A program made the translations under genes and the position numbers. Of a stretch of 42,900 bases of DNA, positions 42,273 to 42,900 are shown piece by piece. The notes below the pieces were generated by a model. The model was not told where the DNA came from, did no database searches, and worked only from the letters and a program-made list of their open reading frames with translations. The DNA is taken from contig JARXAL010000208.1 in the NCBI GenBank assembly GCA_029865835.1, forward strand, positions 1 through 42,900, read 5' to 3'. How positions within the stretch are numbered: position 1 is the first letter of the stretch; every line of letters begins with the position of its first letter. This DNA is from Verrucomicrobiaceae bacterium. Its GTDB lineage: Bacteria; Verrucomicrobiota; Verrucomicrobiia; Verrucomicrobiales; Verrucomicrobiaceae.

Positions 42273-42900
42273 ATGGACCCAGCCTTTGCCAAGAAAATAA
42301 TGTGTGTGGATGCAATTAGATGGTTTGGGAGAGCGAAGGGTTGGGTTGTTGGGGTGATGCTATTAGGGGTAGGGATGATGGCAGTGCCTGAGGTTCATGG
42401 GCAATTGGGTGGAGCGGTGAGGCAGTTGATTGTGGCGACTGCGGCGGATTGGGATTCGAATCGGGCGGTGATGCAGTGTTATGAGCGGGGGTCGGTGCGG
42501 GAGGCTTGGAGGCCGTTGTTGGGGCAGGGGGTGCCGGTTTTGTTGGGGCGTGAGGGATTGGCTTGGGGGCGGGGGGTGTTTCAGGTGCCGCAGAATGGGG
42601 TGCCGATGAAGAAGGAGAAGGACTGGCGGGCACCGGCTGGGGTGTTTCAGTTGGGGATGCTGTTTGGATATGCAGGGGGAGCGCCGGGTGGGGCGGTGTG
42701 GCCGTATGTGCAGGTGGGGAAGTGGGATGCGTATGTGGATGACTCGAGCAGTCCGTATTACAATCGGCATGTGCGGGTGAGACCGGACCAAGTGCCGCCG
42801 TGGTTTGAGAAGCAGCGGATGCGGTTGGGGGATGCGGCTTACAAGTGGATGCTGGAGATTCGGCATAATCAGAATCCGGCGGTGGCGGGGGGAGGCAGTG
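42273..42900 (+). CDS. L,D-transpeptidase-like protein, partial at the right edge
   Basis: At least 209 residues, open to the window end. A hydrophobic signal region (WVVGVMLLGVGMMAVPEVHG, about residues 24-43) suggests export. The downstream sequence follows the YkuD-type family with an extended N-terminus: LLGREGLAWGRGVFQVPQ, KKEKDWRAPAGVFQLGMLFG, WPYVQVGKWDAYVDDSSSPY, YNRHVRV, and YKWMLEIRHNQNPAVAGGGS. The GGGS at the edge is where the family normally continues into the catalytic GSC...H segment, which is cut off. It is divergent from the other L,D-transpeptidase, and its leader is strongly structured. The substrate is probably peptidoglycan. Confidence 0.8.
   Translation, partial: MDPAFAKKIMCVDAIRWFGRAKGWVVGVMLLGVGMMAVPEVHGQLGGAVRQLIVATAADWDSNRAVMQCYERGSVREAWRPLLGQGVPVLLGREGLAWGRGVFQVPQNGVPMKKEKDWRAPAGVFQLGMLFGYAGGAPGGAVWPYVQVGKWDAYVDDSSSPYYNRHVRVRPDQVPPWFEKQRMRLGDAAYKWMLEIRHNQNPAVAGGGS

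Noticed and set aside
1-42900. CRISPR arrays, tRNA or rRNA genes, transposases, phage genes
   Set aside because: None seen: the only direct repeats are the 7-bp arrays, with no spacers, and no transposase or integrase motif appears in the open frames.

Overview
The window looks like a chromosomal segment of a Verrucomicrobiota bacterium, probably near the Verrucomicrobiaceae. The main reason is four gene pairs coding for DUF1549/DUF1553 proteins (three of them with a planctomycete-type cytochrome c domain) and a DUF1501 protein. These families are largely confined to Planctomycetota and Verrucomicrobiota. The base composition is unusual: the + strand is strongly G-rich over C across the whole window, whichever strand a gene lies on. 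Plus-strand genes therefore end codons in G (GTG, GCG, TTG) and minus-strand genes end them in C (CTC, GCC, ACC). The skew does not switch sign, so no replication origin or terminus is evident here. I see no rRNA, tRNA, CRISPR array, transposase or prophage, and no gene-free stretch longer than about 220 bases.

Layout. 1-4.6 kb: an RND/HlyD-type adaptor, a DUF433 antitoxin-like gene followed by a decayed DUF5615 partner, and a large SNF2-type helicase whose stop codon lies inside a heptamer repeat. 4.6-11.7 kb, all minus strand: DUF1015, a small unknown gene, then pair 1 (DUF1501 and a cytochrome/DUF1549/DUF1553 gene broken by a one-base frameshift), with a ParE-type toxin and antitoxin lying between the two partners. 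11.8-13.2 kb: homoserine dehydrogenase.

13.3-20.4 kb is the most coherent accessory system. It contains a TetR regulator, an FtsX/DevC-like ABC permease, a second TetR, a second and paralogous permease, one ABC ATPase, an HlyD adaptor and a NodT/TolC-type outer-membrane lipoprotein, and it ends in a terminator-like hairpin. Two kinds of palindromic operator can be read directly: TTTGAC-N5-GTCAA before the first regulator and before the first permease, and GCGAACGTTCGTTCGC in front of the second regulator. This is a complete tripartite exporter of the MacAB-TolC/DevBCA type with two permeases and apparently two regulatory inputs.

20.5-40.4 kb: pairs 2, 3 and 4 alternate with a SWIM zinc-finger protein, a YHYH-domain protein, a homoserine-dehydrogenase-like protein with a SAF-type C-terminus, a small membrane protein, a putative glucoamylase-like secreted protein and a divergent glucosamine-6-phosphate-deaminase-like protein. 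The cytochrome/DUF1549/DUF1553 members have Sec-type signals and one or two CxxCH haem motifs. The DUF1501 members have twin-arginine signals. Both partners should therefore work outside the cytoplasm.

40.4-42.9 kb: a secreted beta-helix protein and an L,D-transpeptidase lipoprotein on the minus strand, then a divergent second L,D-transpeptidase that runs off the right edge. The last gene has a long, strongly base-paired 5' leader that I cannot assign to a known riboswitch class.
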